From assembly GCF_000739085.1 (NCBI RefSeq), contig NZ_CP009110.1:682001-746000 (forward strand): a DNA stretch of 64,000 bases. Direction: 5' to 3'. Position 1 is the stretch's first letter. Each line of letters starts with the position of its first letter. The position numbers and the translations under genes are program-made. This document shows, piece by piece, positions 45,774 to 55,480 of this stretch. The notes under the pieces are model-generated. The model ran no database searches, had not been told where the DNA came from, and worked only from the letters and a program-made list of their open reading frames with translations. The stretch comes from Amycolatopsis methanolica 239. Its GTDB lineage: Bacteria; Actinomycetota; Actinomycetes; Mycobacteriales; Pseudonocardiaceae.

Positions 45774-47669
45774 TCAGGGGCGCGTGCGCGAAACCACCAC
45801 GTCGTCGAGATTGACGAAGCCCACCCGGTGCCCGAACTGCACCTGCACGTACTTCGTCGTCCCGCGCACCACCACGTGCTGCGCCGGGTCGAACGTCGTC
45901 GCCGAGTAGTACTCCGCCGTCAGCGTCGGGCCGGCCGCGTACTTCTGGCCCGCGGGCAGGGTGTACTGCAGCGGCACGACCTCCTGCGGCGTGATCCCCG
46001 CCGGGTACGCCTCCGCCTCCGGGTACGCCCGCCCGTACACCGGCACCGACGACAGCCCCGGCCGCGGCGTCACCACCTGCCCCAGCACCGGCACCACCCC
46101 GGACGACCGCAGCCACCCCTTCTGCCCGAGGAACCACACCGCCGTCCAGTCACCGCGGACCTCCGCCACGGCGTACCGCTGCCCGGTCGAGACCCGGCTG
46201 CCCACGTCCGAGATCGCCACCGTGGACGGCCCGCCGTCGGGGTGGAGGCCGATGTCCGCCAGCAACGGCGCGTCGTCGCGGGGTTCGGTGCGCAGGAACA
46301 GCGCGGACGAGCCGCGCGCCGGGCACGCGGCGCCCGGGGCCGACGTGTCGCAGCCCGTGTAGCCCGTCGGGTTCGTGGCGAAGTCCGGTTTGACCATCAC
46401 CATGCCCGTCGGCTGCCGCACCGGCCGTGCGTTAAGCGGCGCTCCGAGCAGGTCGAAGTAGTGCGCCCAGTCCCAGTACGGCGCCGGGTCCCAGTGCATG
46501 CCGGCGACCTTGTCCGCGGTCGTGCCGGGCACGTTGTCGTGACCGATGACGTGCTCGCGGTCCAGCGGGATCCGGTACTTCCCGGCCAGGTACTTCACCA
46601 GCTTCGCCGAGGTCCGGTACATCGCCTCGGTGTACCAGGTGCCCTGCGCCGCGAACCCCTCGTGCTCGACGCCGATCGACTTCGCGTTGAAGTACCAGTT
46701 CCCGGCGTGCCAGCCGACGTCCTTGGTCAGCACGTGCTGTGCGACGTGCCCGTCCGTCGAGCGGAGCGTGTAGTGCCACGCCAGGTACGTCGGATCCTGC
46801 ACGAGCCCGATCGCCGCGTCGTAGGTGCACTCGGTGTCGTGGATGACGATGTGCGTGATCTGCTGCGAGTTGGGCCGCTCGGCCTTGTCGTAGTTGCCGT
46901 AGCTGCCGCCGCCGAGGTCCTGGTAGGGCGCCGGGATCCACTCGACGGGCAGCCCGGGCGGGGCCTCCGCCGCGCCCTCCGCGACCGTGGACAGCCCGAG
47001 CGCGCGGACCTGTTCGCGCCGCGGCGAAACCGGCGTCGCGGGCAGTGCGACGGCCTGCCCGTCGTCGGTGGTCCGGCTCGCGCCCGCGGCGATAGTCGCG
47101 AACACCTCGTCGGCGAAGAACGTCGCGGTCCCGGTGTCCGACGCGCCGGAGTAGCGGGCGACCGCGCCGTACCAGTCGGCGGGCACGTCGGCGCGTGCGC
47201 CGAGTTCCCGTTGGTAGTGGGCCAGGACCGCCGCGCCGCCGCGGATGTTCTGCACGGGGTCCGTGCGGAGCGTCGCGGCGTCCACGCCGGTCAGCCCCGC
47301 GGCGAGGTCCACGGTCTGCAGCGCGTCCGACTTGTGCGGCCGCAGCTCGCCGCGCGCCGTGTCGCCACGTGGGTCCTCGCCCTTGTCGTGGTGGCTGCCC
47401 CCGGCGGCGACCGCGCGCAGGTCGGTCAGGTGCATCGGGCCGAAACCGGCGCCGGTGCTCGGCGCGCCGCCGTGTGAGTCCCAGCGGGACTTCAGGTACG
47501 ACACGCCGAGCAGCACGGGTTCCGGGACCCCGAACTCCGCCGCCGCGGCGGCGAACGCACGCTGACGGGCCGAAGTCGTGGCGGCCGAAGCGCCGGGCGC
47601 GGCGACGACGGCCACGCCGGCGGTGCCGGCGGCGATCGCGCGCAGAGCGTCGCGGCGGGTGATCGGCAT
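45774..47669 (-). CDS. Tat-exported two-domain cell-wall hydrolase (lysozyme-like plus amidase)
   Basis: A 631-residue protein. A Tat signal (RRDALRAIAAGTAGVAVVAAP) is followed by a transglycosylase-like region with a SYLKSRWDSH motif (about 55-200). A long linker leads to an amidase_2/PGRP domain with zinc-site HIVIHDTE, the WHAGNW region and HVIGHDNV (about 270-430). The last 200 residues are beta-rich and may bind the wall. It should cleave the bond between muramic acid and the stem peptide. GGGAGGGCAG precedes the chosen ATG. Confidence 0.85.
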   Translation of the reverse strand: MPITRRDALRAIAAGTAGVAVVAAPGASAATTSARQRAFAAAAAEFGVPEPVLLGVSYLKSRWDSHGGAPSTGAGFGPMHLTDLRAVAAGGSHHDKGEDPRGDTARGELRPHKSDALQTVDLAAGLTGVDAATLRTDPVQNIRGGAAVLAHYQRELGARADVPADWYGAVARYSGASDTGTATFFADEVFATIAAGASRTTDDGQAVALPATPVSPRREQVRALGLSTVAEGAAEAPPGLPVEWIPAPYQDLGGGSYGNYDKAERPNSQQITHIVIHDTECTYDAAIGLVQDPTYLAWHYTLRSTDGHVAQHVLTKDVGWHAGNWYFNAKSIGVEHEGFAAQGTWYTEAMYRTSAKLVKYLAGKYRIPLDREHVIGHDNVPGTTADKVAGMHWDPAPYWDWAHYFDLLGAPLNARPVRQPTGMVMVKPDFATNPTGYTGCDTSAPGAACPARGSSALFLRTEPRDDAPLLADIGLHPDGGPSTVAISDVGSRVSTGQRYAVAEVRGDWTAVWFLGQKGWLRSSGVVPVLGQVVTPRPGLSSVPVYGRAYPEAEAYPAGITPQEVVPLQYTLPAGQKYAAGPTLTAEYYSATTFDPAQHVVVRGTTKYVQVQFGHRVGFVNLDDVVVSRTRP

Positions 47670-47740
47670 ACTGCCCTCCCAGGCTGGTGTAGTCAGGAAA
47701 TTACACAGTGCCAAGGGGGTTGGGAACTACCCGGTGCCGG

Positions 47741-48124
47741 TCAGCGCACCGGTTCCGGCGCGGGGCGGTTGTCGAAGGCCTCCCGCGCCGCGAGGATCTC
47801 GCCGACGTGCTCCTCGGCCCACTCGCCCAGCACGTTGAACATGTCGCCGACCTGCGTGCCGAGTGCGGTGAGCGAGTACTCGACGCGCGGCGGCACGGTC
47901 GGGTAGACGGCCCGGTCGACCAGGCCGTCGCGCTCGAGCGCGCGCAAGGTCTGGGTGAGCGACTTCTGGGTGATGCCCTCCAGCTGGCGGCGCAACTCGT
48001 TGAAGCGCACGGGGCCGTCGCTGCGGCGCAGGAAGCTCAGCACCAGCAGCGTCCACTTGTTGGCCAGTGCGTCGAGCACCGTGCGGGCGGGGCAGGCGCG
48101 GAGGTAGGACTGGACGGTATCCAC
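47741..48124 (-). CDS. HxlR-family transcriptional regulator
   Basis: A 127-residue winged-helix protein of the HxlR/QorR type. CPARTVLDALANKWTLLVLSFL, RFNELRRQLEGITQKSLTQTLRALERDGLV and PRVEYSLTALG are the family core. Members of this group respond to quinones or aldehydes. It is divergent from a quinone-oxidoreductase gene, the usual target. A longer version from GTG 48178 is possible. CCTG-GATAT-CAGG and GAAGGCGCCTTC (48131-48154) in front of it are operator candidates. Confidence 0.82.
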   Translation of the reverse strand: MDTVQSYLRACPARTVLDALANKWTLLVLSFLRRSDGPVRFNELRRQLEGITQKSLTQTLRALERDGLVDRAVYPTVPPRVEYSLTALGTQVGDMFNVLGEWAEEHVGEILAAREAFDNRPAPEPVR

Positions 48125-48191
48125 AAGGTACCTGGATATCAGGAAGGCGCCTTCTTCACAATCGATACCGCGAGGCACGAGGATTTTCGGC

Positions 48192-49043
48192 GTGAAAGCT
48201 GTCGATGTGCGTGCCCTTGGCGGCCCCGAGGTCCTGGAAGTCGTCGACGCGCCGCGGCCGGTGCCCGGGCCGGGCGAGGTGCTGGTGCGGGTGCGCGCGG
48301 TGGGGGGTGAACGCCGCCGACTGGAAGCTCCGGCGGGGGCTGGTGGAGGGGTTCGGGATCGTGCCGCCGTTCCGGCTCGGGCTGGACTTCTCGGGCGTGG
48401 TCGAGGAGACCGGCGAGGAGGTGTTCGGGCTGGTGATGTCGCGCTGGGGCGCGTACGCCGAGTACGTGGCCGTGCCCCGCGACGCGCTGTCCCCGAAGCC
48501 GGCGTCCCTGGACCACGTCGACGCCGCCGCGCTGCCGACGGCGGTGCTGACGGCGTCCCAGGCGCTGGCTGGTGTCCGTGCTGGTCAGCGCATCCTGATC
48601 CACGCCGCGGCCGGCGGGGTCGGGCACGTGGCGGTGCAGGTGGCGAAGGCCAGGGGGCGCACGTGATCGGCACCGCCCGGGCGGTCAACCACGAGTTCCT
48701 GCGCGCACTCGGCGCGGACGAGCTGATCGACCACACCGCGGTCGACTTCACCACGGCGGTGTCCGATGTGGATGTGGTGTTCGACCTGGTCGGCGGCGAG
48801 TACGGCACGCGGTCGCTGCGGGTGCTGAACCGGGACGGCGTGCTGACCGACGCCCAGGGCGACGACGGGGTGGACGACTCGCGCTACCGGCGGTTCTACG
48901 TGCAGCCGTCGGCTGCGGAGCTGGCGCGGGCCACGGATGTGCGGATCCACGTCTCGAAGGTCCTGCCGCTGGCGGACGCCGCGAAGGCGCACGAGCTGAG
49001 CGAGAGCGGGTGGGTGCGCGGGAAGATCGTGCTGGTTCCGTAG
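48192..49043 (+). pseudogene. Zinc-type NADPH:quinone oxidoreductase disrupted by two frameshifts
   Basis: The first 38 codons read MKAVDVRALGGPEVLEVV and on to VRAVG in one frame. At the six-G run near 48302-48307 one extra G moves the frame to GVNAADWKLRRGLVEGFG, which runs with GYxxYAE-like and HAAAGGVGHVAVQVAKA motifs to about 48655. There a G run is one base short and the frame returns to AHVIGTARAVNHEFLRALGADELI. All parts align with a quinone oxidoreductase. The indels are both in G runs, so sequencing error is a real alternative to a pseudogene. Confidence 0.8.
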
Positions 49044-49083
49044 AACGGCCCCGGGACCACGACGTCGGGGTCCCGGGGCCGTT
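49044..49083 (+). terminator. Perfect 15-bp hairpin after the qor-like gene
   Basis: AACGGCCCCGGGACC (49044-49058) pairs exactly with GGTCCCGGGGCCGTT (49069-49083) around a 10-nt loop. It begins at the stop codon of the qor-like gene. It may terminate from both sides, including a transcript of the small Cys-rich frame. The rest of 49084-49370 shows no larger gene. Confidence 0.7.
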
Positions 49084-49099
49084 CGGGTCAAGGCCGGTG

Positions 49100-49165
49100 C
49101 TAGCAGCCTCCGCAGCAGCCGCATCCGGGGCCACTGCACGAGCTGCAACAGCTGCAACCACCCAT
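49100..49165 (-). CDS. Possible 21-residue Cys-rich peptide
   Basis: A short frame from ATG 49165 to TAG 49100 encodes a peptide made almost only of Cys (8 of 21), Gly and Ser: MGGCSCC at the start and GCGCCGGC at the end. AAGGA lies 11 bases upstream of the ATG, a rather long spacing. A strong hairpin follows the stop. The composition suggests a metal-binding peptide or RiPP precursor. I know no family, and a chance frame in TGC-rich DNA cannot be excluded. Confidence 0.35.
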   Translation of the reverse strand: MGGCSCCSSCSGPGCGCCGGC

Positions 49166-49370
49166 GGGAACACCATTCCTTCCAGTCGTGTCCGGGCCGT
49201 TTCCCAAGGTAGGCAGCGAAGTGGGAAGTCAACACCGCTCAACGAGTGAGATGGCGATATCGCTACGTGACGACGGGTGCCGCGCCCACCGCTCACCGGT
49301 GTGAGGGGGCCGGCAAAGTGCCCGGTCAAGCACCTTGACAAGGGGTGGCAGCCACACCGGGGGACCCTCC

Positions 49371-49405
49371 TTGCGCGGCTAGCACTCCCGTGGCTAGAGT
49401 GCTAA
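49371..49405 (+). promoter_or_regulatory. CIRCE operator and promoter of groES-groEL1
   Basis: CTAGCACTC (49379-49387) and GAGTGCTAA (49397-49405) are separated by nine bases, matching the CIRCE consensus TTAGCACTC-N9-GAGTGCTAA at all but one base. HrcA binds it to repress heat-shock genes. A possible promoter overlaps: TTGCGC at 49371 and TAGAGT at 49395, 18 bp apart. Confidence 0.93.
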
Positions 49406-49511
49406 TCGAAGGCACCGCACACGCCCCGGCACCCGCGACGGCGGGGGTGGTAGGCGCCGAAACCAAGTAAGTACCTGCCAACGCTTTCGACGACCCGTGG
49501 AGGTCAACCCG

Positions 49512-49805
49512 GTGAGCGTGAACATCAAACCGCTCGAGGACAAGATCGTTGTCCAGACGAGCGAGGCCGAGGAGACGACCGCGTCCGGCCTCGTCATCCC
49601 CGACACCGCCAAGGAGAAGCCCCAGGAGGGCAAGGTTCTGGCCGTTGGCCCGGGCCGCGTCGACGACAAGGGGAACCGCATCCCGGTCGACGTCAACGTC
49701 GGTGACGTCGTCATCTACTCGAAGTACGGCGGCACCGAGGTCAAGTACAACGGTGAGGACTACCTGATCCTGTCCGCTCGCGACGTGCTGGCTGTCGTCA
49801 ACTGA
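49512..49805 (+). CDS. groES: Co-chaperonin GroES
   Basis: A 97-residue protein with the full GroES sequence ([23 protein letters not shown] mobile loop, [28 protein letters not shown]). It caps GroEL during folding. The GTG start at 49512 has GGAGG upstream. It is first in the CIRCE-controlled operon. A CCCCGG-rich spacer of 77 bp leads to groEL1. Confidence 0.98.
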   Translation: MSVNIKPLEDKIVVQTSEAEETTASGLVIPDTAKEKPQEGKVLAVGPGRVDDKGNRIPVDVNVGDVVIYSKYGGTEVKYNGEDYLILSARDVLAVVN

Positions 49806-49822
49806 CACAGGCGCTGCGGTGA

Positions 49823-51499
<1,677 letters not shown>

Positions 51500-51503
51500 C
51501 AAG

Positions 51504-51543
51504 AAGAGAAGGCCCCCGCTACGAGGCGGGGGTCTTCTCTTTT
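51504..51543 (+). terminator. Rho-independent terminator after groEL1
   Basis: AAGAGAAGGCCCCCGC pairs with GCGGGGGTCTTCTCTT with one mismatch and ends in TTTT. Confidence 0.88.
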
Positions 51544-51606
51544 CACCACCACCAAAACCGGCACCCGGCAACGCAACGCACCAACCCCCGAGCCACCACC
51601 TCCCGC

Positions 51607-51654
51607 AACCCGATCCCCAGCCAAATCGGCAACCAAACACTGAAAGATCGGGTT
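51607..51654 (+). repeat. Inverted repeat in the groEL1-SDR gap
   Basis: AACCCGATC (51607-51615) and GATCGGGTT (51646-51654) form a 9-bp inverted repeat with a 30-base loop. A CCGGGC...GCCCGG repeat lies further right, near 51676-51700. The gap (51544-51730) holds no gene; its base composition resembles the dispersed intergenic repeats. Confidence 0.45.
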
Positions 51655-51730
51655 CGGAAGGGGCTTCTTTCATCCGGGCGTAGCGAAGCGAAGCCCGGCG
51701 CCCTAACAACCCGCGTAGCGGCTACCGACC

Positions 51731-52377
51731 TCAAGCATTGACCCCACCATCAACAGTGATCACCGACCCGGTGATGAACGCCCCACCAGCCCCAGCGACA
51801 TGCGCGACGGTCGCCGCCAAATCCTCCGGCGAAGCGTGCCGCCCAACAGCCGGCAGCGCGAGTGTGCTCGCCGCGCGCGGCCCGTCCGCCGGGTTCATGT
51901 CCGTGTCGGTCGGCCCCGGCTGAACCACCACCGAGGTGATCCCGCGCGCCCCCAGATCACGCGCGAACGCCCGGCTCATCCCCACCACGGCGGCCTTCGA
52001 CGCCGCGTAGGCGCTCATCCCCGGCCGAGCCACCCGCTCGCCGAGCGTGCTGCCGATCGTGATGATCCGGCCACCTGCCGGCAGGTGCCGCACCGCCGCC
52101 TTGGCCGCGACGAACACCGCTCGCACGTTGACGGCCAGCGTCCGGTCGAAGTCGGCGAGGCTCATCTCCTCGATCGTCCCGCGCGGGAAGATCCCGGCGT
52201 TGTTGACCAGCACGTCCAGCCCGCCCGCGTGGTCCACCGCTGCGGTCAGCGCCTCGGCGTCCGCGCTGTCGGCCTGCAGCGCGAGCCCCTTCCGCCGAGG
52301 CTCTCGATCGAGGCCACCACCTCGGCCGCCCGCGAGGCGGACTTCTCGTAGGTGACCGCGACGTGCGCCCCTTCCAT
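51731..52377 (-). pseudogene. Short-chain dehydrogenase remnant lacking its nucleotide motif
   Basis: Most of an SDR is readable: DVLVNNAGIFPRGTIEEM, then the active-site STLGERV...MSAYAASKAAV (Ser, Tyr, Lys) and the C-terminal GSVITVDGGVNA. Upstream, near 52287-52292, one base is missing (a short A/G run), and GAHVAVTYEKSASRAAEVV lies in another frame. The N-terminal Rossmann part with TGxxxGxG is absent. The remnant ends right at the tetR start, so a deletion has removed its start and the shared divergent promoter region. Confidence 0.75.
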
Positions 52378-52984
52378 GTCACCACGCGGGTGTCCGAGGA
52401 CCTTCGACCGGGACGCGGCCCTGGATGAGGCGATGTACGTCTTCTGGGAGCGCGGCTACGAGGGCTCGTCGCTGTCCGACCTGACCGCCGCCATGAAGAT
52501 CGGCTCACCGAGCCTGTACGCGGCCTTCGGCGGGAAGGAGGCGTTGTTCCGGGAGGCGATCGAGCGCTACCGCGAGCGGTTCGGACGCCGGCCGCCGGAG
52601 GGGGAGACCGCGCGCGACGCCGTCGAGGCCTGGTTGCGGGAGAGCGCCCGCGGGTACGTCGAGGAGGGGCATCCGCGCGGGTGCATGGTCGTGCTGGCCG
52701 CGCTCAACTGCACGGAGCAGAACCGGCCGGTCCGCGAATTCCTCGCGGCGAAGCGGCGGAACAACCTGACCGGAGTGGCGGCCCGCTTGCGGCGCGCGGT
52801 CGAGGAGGGGGACCTGCCCGAAGACGCCGACATCGAGAGAATCGTCCGGTTCTCCGGCGCGATTCTGCACGGGATGTCGATTCAAGCGCGAGATGGCGCC
52901 GAACTCGCCGACCTGGAAGCGGTCATCGACACGGCGATGACCGCGTGGCCGCGATTTCTTGGAAAAAAGACGGCACCCGGCTGA
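52376..52984 (+). CDS. TetR-family regulator
   Basis: A 202-residue regulator. HTH residues FDRDAALDEAMYVFWERGYEGSSLSDLTAAMKI and SLYAAFGGKEALFREAIERY are those of the TetR subgroup that often pairs with SDR genes. The start is probably ATG 52376 (MSPRGCPR); no ribosome site lies upstream. Because the divergent promoter region to the SDR remnant is gone, it may be poorly expressed. Confidence 0.8.
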   Translation: MSPRGCPRTFDRDAALDEAMYVFWERGYEGSSLSDLTAAMKIGSPSLYAAFGGKEALFREAIERYRERFGRRPPEGETARDAVEAWLRESARGYVEEGHPRGCMVVLAALNCTEQNRPVREFLAAKRRNNLTGVAARLRRAVEEGDLPEDADIERIVRFSGAILHGMSIQARDGAELADLEAVIDTAMTAWPRFLGKKTAPG

Positions 52985-53007
52985 CGGGCGTTCACCCGGG
53001 TGCCGTC
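52969..53007 (+). terminator. Hairpin between tetR and whiB3
   Basis: GACGGCACCCGG (within the end of tetR) pairs with CCGGGTGCCGTC at 52996-53007. An A run lies on the left and CCTTTTCC on the right, so it can serve both convergent genes. Confidence 0.7.
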
Positions 53008-53024
53008 CGCCTTTTCCGTTCCGG

Positions 53025-53327
53025 CTACTGGCCGGAAAGGGTCAGCTGCGGTTTCCCGGTGCGGATGATCGTCTCCCGCTCGGCTTCCGACAGTCCGCCC
53101 CAGATCCCGTACGGCTCGTGCACCGCGAGCGCGTGCTCCCGGCACAGCTGCAGGACCGGGCAGGACTGGCAGATCGCCTTCGCCCGGGCTTCCCGGCGCG
53201 CTCGCGCCGGCCCCCGCTCGCCATCCGGGTGGAAGAACGCTCCGCTGTCCATCCCCCTGCACGACCCCCGCAGCTGCCAATCCCAGATATCGGCGTTCGG
53301 GCCCGGGAGCCTGCGCGTGTCTGCCAT
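53025..53327 (-). CDS. whiB3: WhiB-family iron-sulfur regulator (WhiB3/WhiD type)
   Basis: A 100-residue protein. Four Cys at 23, 53, 56 and 62 (C-x29-C-x2-C-x5-C) bind a 4Fe-4S cluster. GIWGG at 74-78 is the sigma-binding turn, and a basic tail is mostly absent. The opening LPGPNADIWDWQLRG is that of WhiB3. The position next to groEL1 and near sigD is that of whiB3 in mycobacteria and, with bldM nearby, of whiD in Streptomyces. GGAGGG precedes the ATG. Confidence 0.9.
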   Translation of the reverse strand: MADTRRLPGPNADIWDWQLRGSCRGMDSGAFFHPDGERGPARARREARAKAICQSCPVLQLCREHALAVHEPYGIWGGLSEAERETIIRTGKPQLTLSGQ

Positions 53328-53556
53328 CGTGACCGCCCTCCGATTCGGTCGTGCCACCCCTGCTTAGCCGCCCGGCGATTACTCCGAATGGCGCAACGGC
53401 GGTAACGTTAGAAGCGCGCCAATAGTTGTTCAAGGGAATCCCGCTGATTCAGCCGTTAGGTTTCCCCCGGATGCGTGAGATCAGGGCTGCAAACAGGGGA
53501 AATGACGAAACCGATTCAGGTTGCCCCGTTCGAGTGGTACCGGGATATTGGGTCGG

Positions 53557-54501
53557 GTGAGCCGTCCCAGGGGTGCCGGTCAGGCCGAGCCGACGATGCC
53601 CGTGGCCGCCGTCGCCCGGCGGCTCGGAGTCGCGCCCTCGACCCTGCGCACCTGGGACCGCCGCTACGGTCTCGGCCCGAGCAGGCACACCGACGGCAAG
53701 CATCGCCGATACTGCGCCGCCGACATCGGCCGCCTCGAACTGATGCAGCGCGCGCTGCTACGCGGCGCTTCGACCGCGGAGGCCGCCCGCTACGCGCTCC
53801 AGCAGATGCCGAAGTCGTTCGGCGCGGCCCCGGAGATCGCGGCCCAGCCGCTGCCGCCGCCGGCCGAGCAGCTCTCCGCCGCGCAGAACGGCGCGGCCGC
53901 CCGCCGTCTGCGTGCGGCCGCGGTCGCGCTCGACGGCCGCGCGGTGCAGCAGACCCTCGACGACGCGATCGGCAGCGCCGGCGTCCTCGACGCGTGGGAG
54001 GGCGTGATCGCCCCGGTCGCCGACGCCTGCGGGGCCGGCTGGCCGGGCACTCCGGCCGGGGTCGAGGTGCAGGCCATGCTGAGCGAGTGTGTGCTGGCCG
54101 CCGTCGTGCGCGCGACCCCGGTGCTCGACCACCCGCGCAACCAGCGCCCGGTCCTGCTCGGCCGGGTTCCGGACGAGCACGACGCGTTGCCGCTATACGT
54201 GCTGGCCGCGGGCCTCGCCGCGCGGCGCATCGGCTCACAGCTCTTCGGGCTGCCACTGCCCGGTCCCGCGTTGTCCGCGGCCGTCCGGCGCAGCTCGCCC
54301 GCGGCCGTGGTGCTCTGGGCCGACCGCACCGGCAACGCCGACCCGGAGCTGTTCCCCGAAGTGTCCCGCGGCGGGCTGCGCAGCCGCCTGTTCGCCGCAG
54401 GCCCCGGCTGGCGGGCCCCGGAGCTGCCGGATCGCGTCGAACAGCTGTCCGGCTTGCGGACGGCGGCTGACCGGATCGAGTACGTCCTGGTAGGGAAGTA
54501 A
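53557..54501 (+). CDS. MerR-family regulator with B12-binding-like C-terminal fold
   Basis: A 314-residue protein. The MerR HTH is at about 15-80 (MPVAAVARRLGVAPSTLRTWDRRYGLGPSRHTDGKHRRY). The following ALDGRAVQQTLDDAIGS...AWEGVIAPVADACGAGW resembles the helical part of CarH/LitR cobalamin-binding regulators, and a Rossmann-like half follows. The His of the usual Glu-His in that part is not visible (VEVQAMLSE). It starts at GTG 53557. It is divergent from whiB3 and two bases ahead of the next gene. The ligand is unknown. Confidence 0.72.
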   Translation: MSRPRGAGQAEPTMPVAAVARRLGVAPSTLRTWDRRYGLGPSRHTDGKHRRYCAADIGRLELMQRALLRGASTAEAARYALQQMPKSFGAAPEIAAQPLPPPAEQLSAAQNGAAARRLRAAAVALDGRAVQQTLDDAIGSAGVLDAWEGVIAPVADACGAGWPGTPAGVEVQAMLSECVLAAVVRATPVLDHPRNQRPVLLGRVPDEHDALPLYVLAAGLAARRIGSQLFGLPLPGPALSAAVRRSSPAAVVLWADRTGNADPELFPEVSRGGLRSRLFAAGPGWRAPELPDRVEQLSGLRTAADRIEYVLVGK

Positions 54502-54502
54502 C

Positions 54503-55339
54503 GTGCACGAGAGCGAACTCCGACGAGCGGCCTTCGGCGACCGTCCGGCGCCGCCGCCGGACGTGCTCGCCGCCGCGGGCCCGCCCAAGCGGCGCCTGCT
54601 CGGCGCGATCGTGCTCGGCGCCCAGGGCCGGTACGCGGCCGCCACCACCCTGCTCGACGGGCTCACCCCCGACCGGGACCCGGTGGTCGCCGCACTGGCG
54701 CTGGCCACCCTCGCCTCGCACCGCCGTCAGCTCGGCGGCCACGCCGTCGCCCGCGGGCTCGACGGCGCCGCGCTCCGCCGCGCCGTCACGGCCGCGTCGG
54801 AGCCGGACCCGGACGGTCTGGACGCCCGCGGCGCGCTCGCGGACGCGCTCCTCGGGCTGGCCGCCGACCACCTCGGCACCGGGCGGCTCACCGCGTCGCG
54901 ACGCGTCCTGGACCGGGCCGCGGGCGCGGTGGACAACTGGCGCACCCGAACCCGGCTCGGCTGGGTGACCGCGGAACTCGCGCTCGCCTCGGGCGACGCG
55001 GAGGCCGCGGCCGGGCCCGCCGAGGCCGCCCTCGACGAAGCCACGGCTGCCGGATCGATCCGGCACACCGTCAAGTCCCAGCTGGTGCTCGCCGCGGCGC
55101 TGGGCGCCATCGGGCAGAAGCGAAGAGCCGGGGAGCTCGTCTCGGACGCGCTGGCCGACGCGGACAAGTACGAGCTGTCCTCGCTCAGCTGGCCCGCCGG
55201 GCTGATCGCGGCCGATCTGTGGCCCGCTGACGCGGACCGCCACCGATCGCGAACGGCCACGGTGTTACACGCAGTGTTACTGGGCTCCGATCCCGGAGGG
55301 AGGCGGCTGGCGCATGGTTCTCCGTGGGTACCGGTCTGA
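54503..55339 (+). CDS. Conserved actinobacterial TPR-like protein
   Basis: A 278-residue all-helical, Ala/Leu/Arg-rich protein. Repeated helix pairs (YAAATTLLDGLTPDRDPVVAALALATLASHRRQ and so on) suggest TPR-like repeats. There is no signal peptide. The length and place in the cluster match M. tuberculosis Rv3415c, of unknown function. Its GTG start is two bases after the MerR gene stop, so the two are probably co-expressed. Confidence 0.7.
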   Translation: MHESELRRAAFGDRPAPPPDVLAAAGPPKRRLLGAIVLGAQGRYAAATTLLDGLTPDRDPVVAALALATLASHRRQLGGHAVARGLDGAALRRAVTAASEPDPDGLDARGALADALLGLAADHLGTGRLTASRRVLDRAAGAVDNWRTRTRLGWVTAELALASGDAEAAAGPAEAALDEATAAGSIRHTVKSQLVLAAALGAIGQKRRAGELVSDALADADKYELSSLSWPAGLIAADLWPADADRHRSRTATVLHAVLLGSDPGGRRLAHGSPWVPV

Positions 55340-55413
55340 CCCCGGGTGCGGGGCTCCCGCCGGCCATACCGACATCCGGGCGAAGAAGTTCCAAAAAAAG
55401 CCACCGGATCGTG

Positions 55414-55440
55414 TCAAGGTACGGCCTCAAGCGTCCGATA
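55414..55440 (+). promoter_or_regulatory. WhiG/FliA-like promoter candidate before bldM
   Basis: TCAA at 55414 and CCGATA at 55435-55440 resemble the TAAA-N15/16-GCCGATAA promoter of sigma-WhiG. They lie 40 bp ahead of the bldM start. The match is partial. Confidence 0.35.
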
Positions 55441-55480
55441 GGGGATATGGAATGTCACCCGGCTGCAGGAAGGAACACCC

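Noticed and set aside
48302-48660. Programmed frameshifting in the quinone oxidoreductase
   Set aside because: Two opposite shifts would be needed in one short gene, and this enzyme family is not known to use them.
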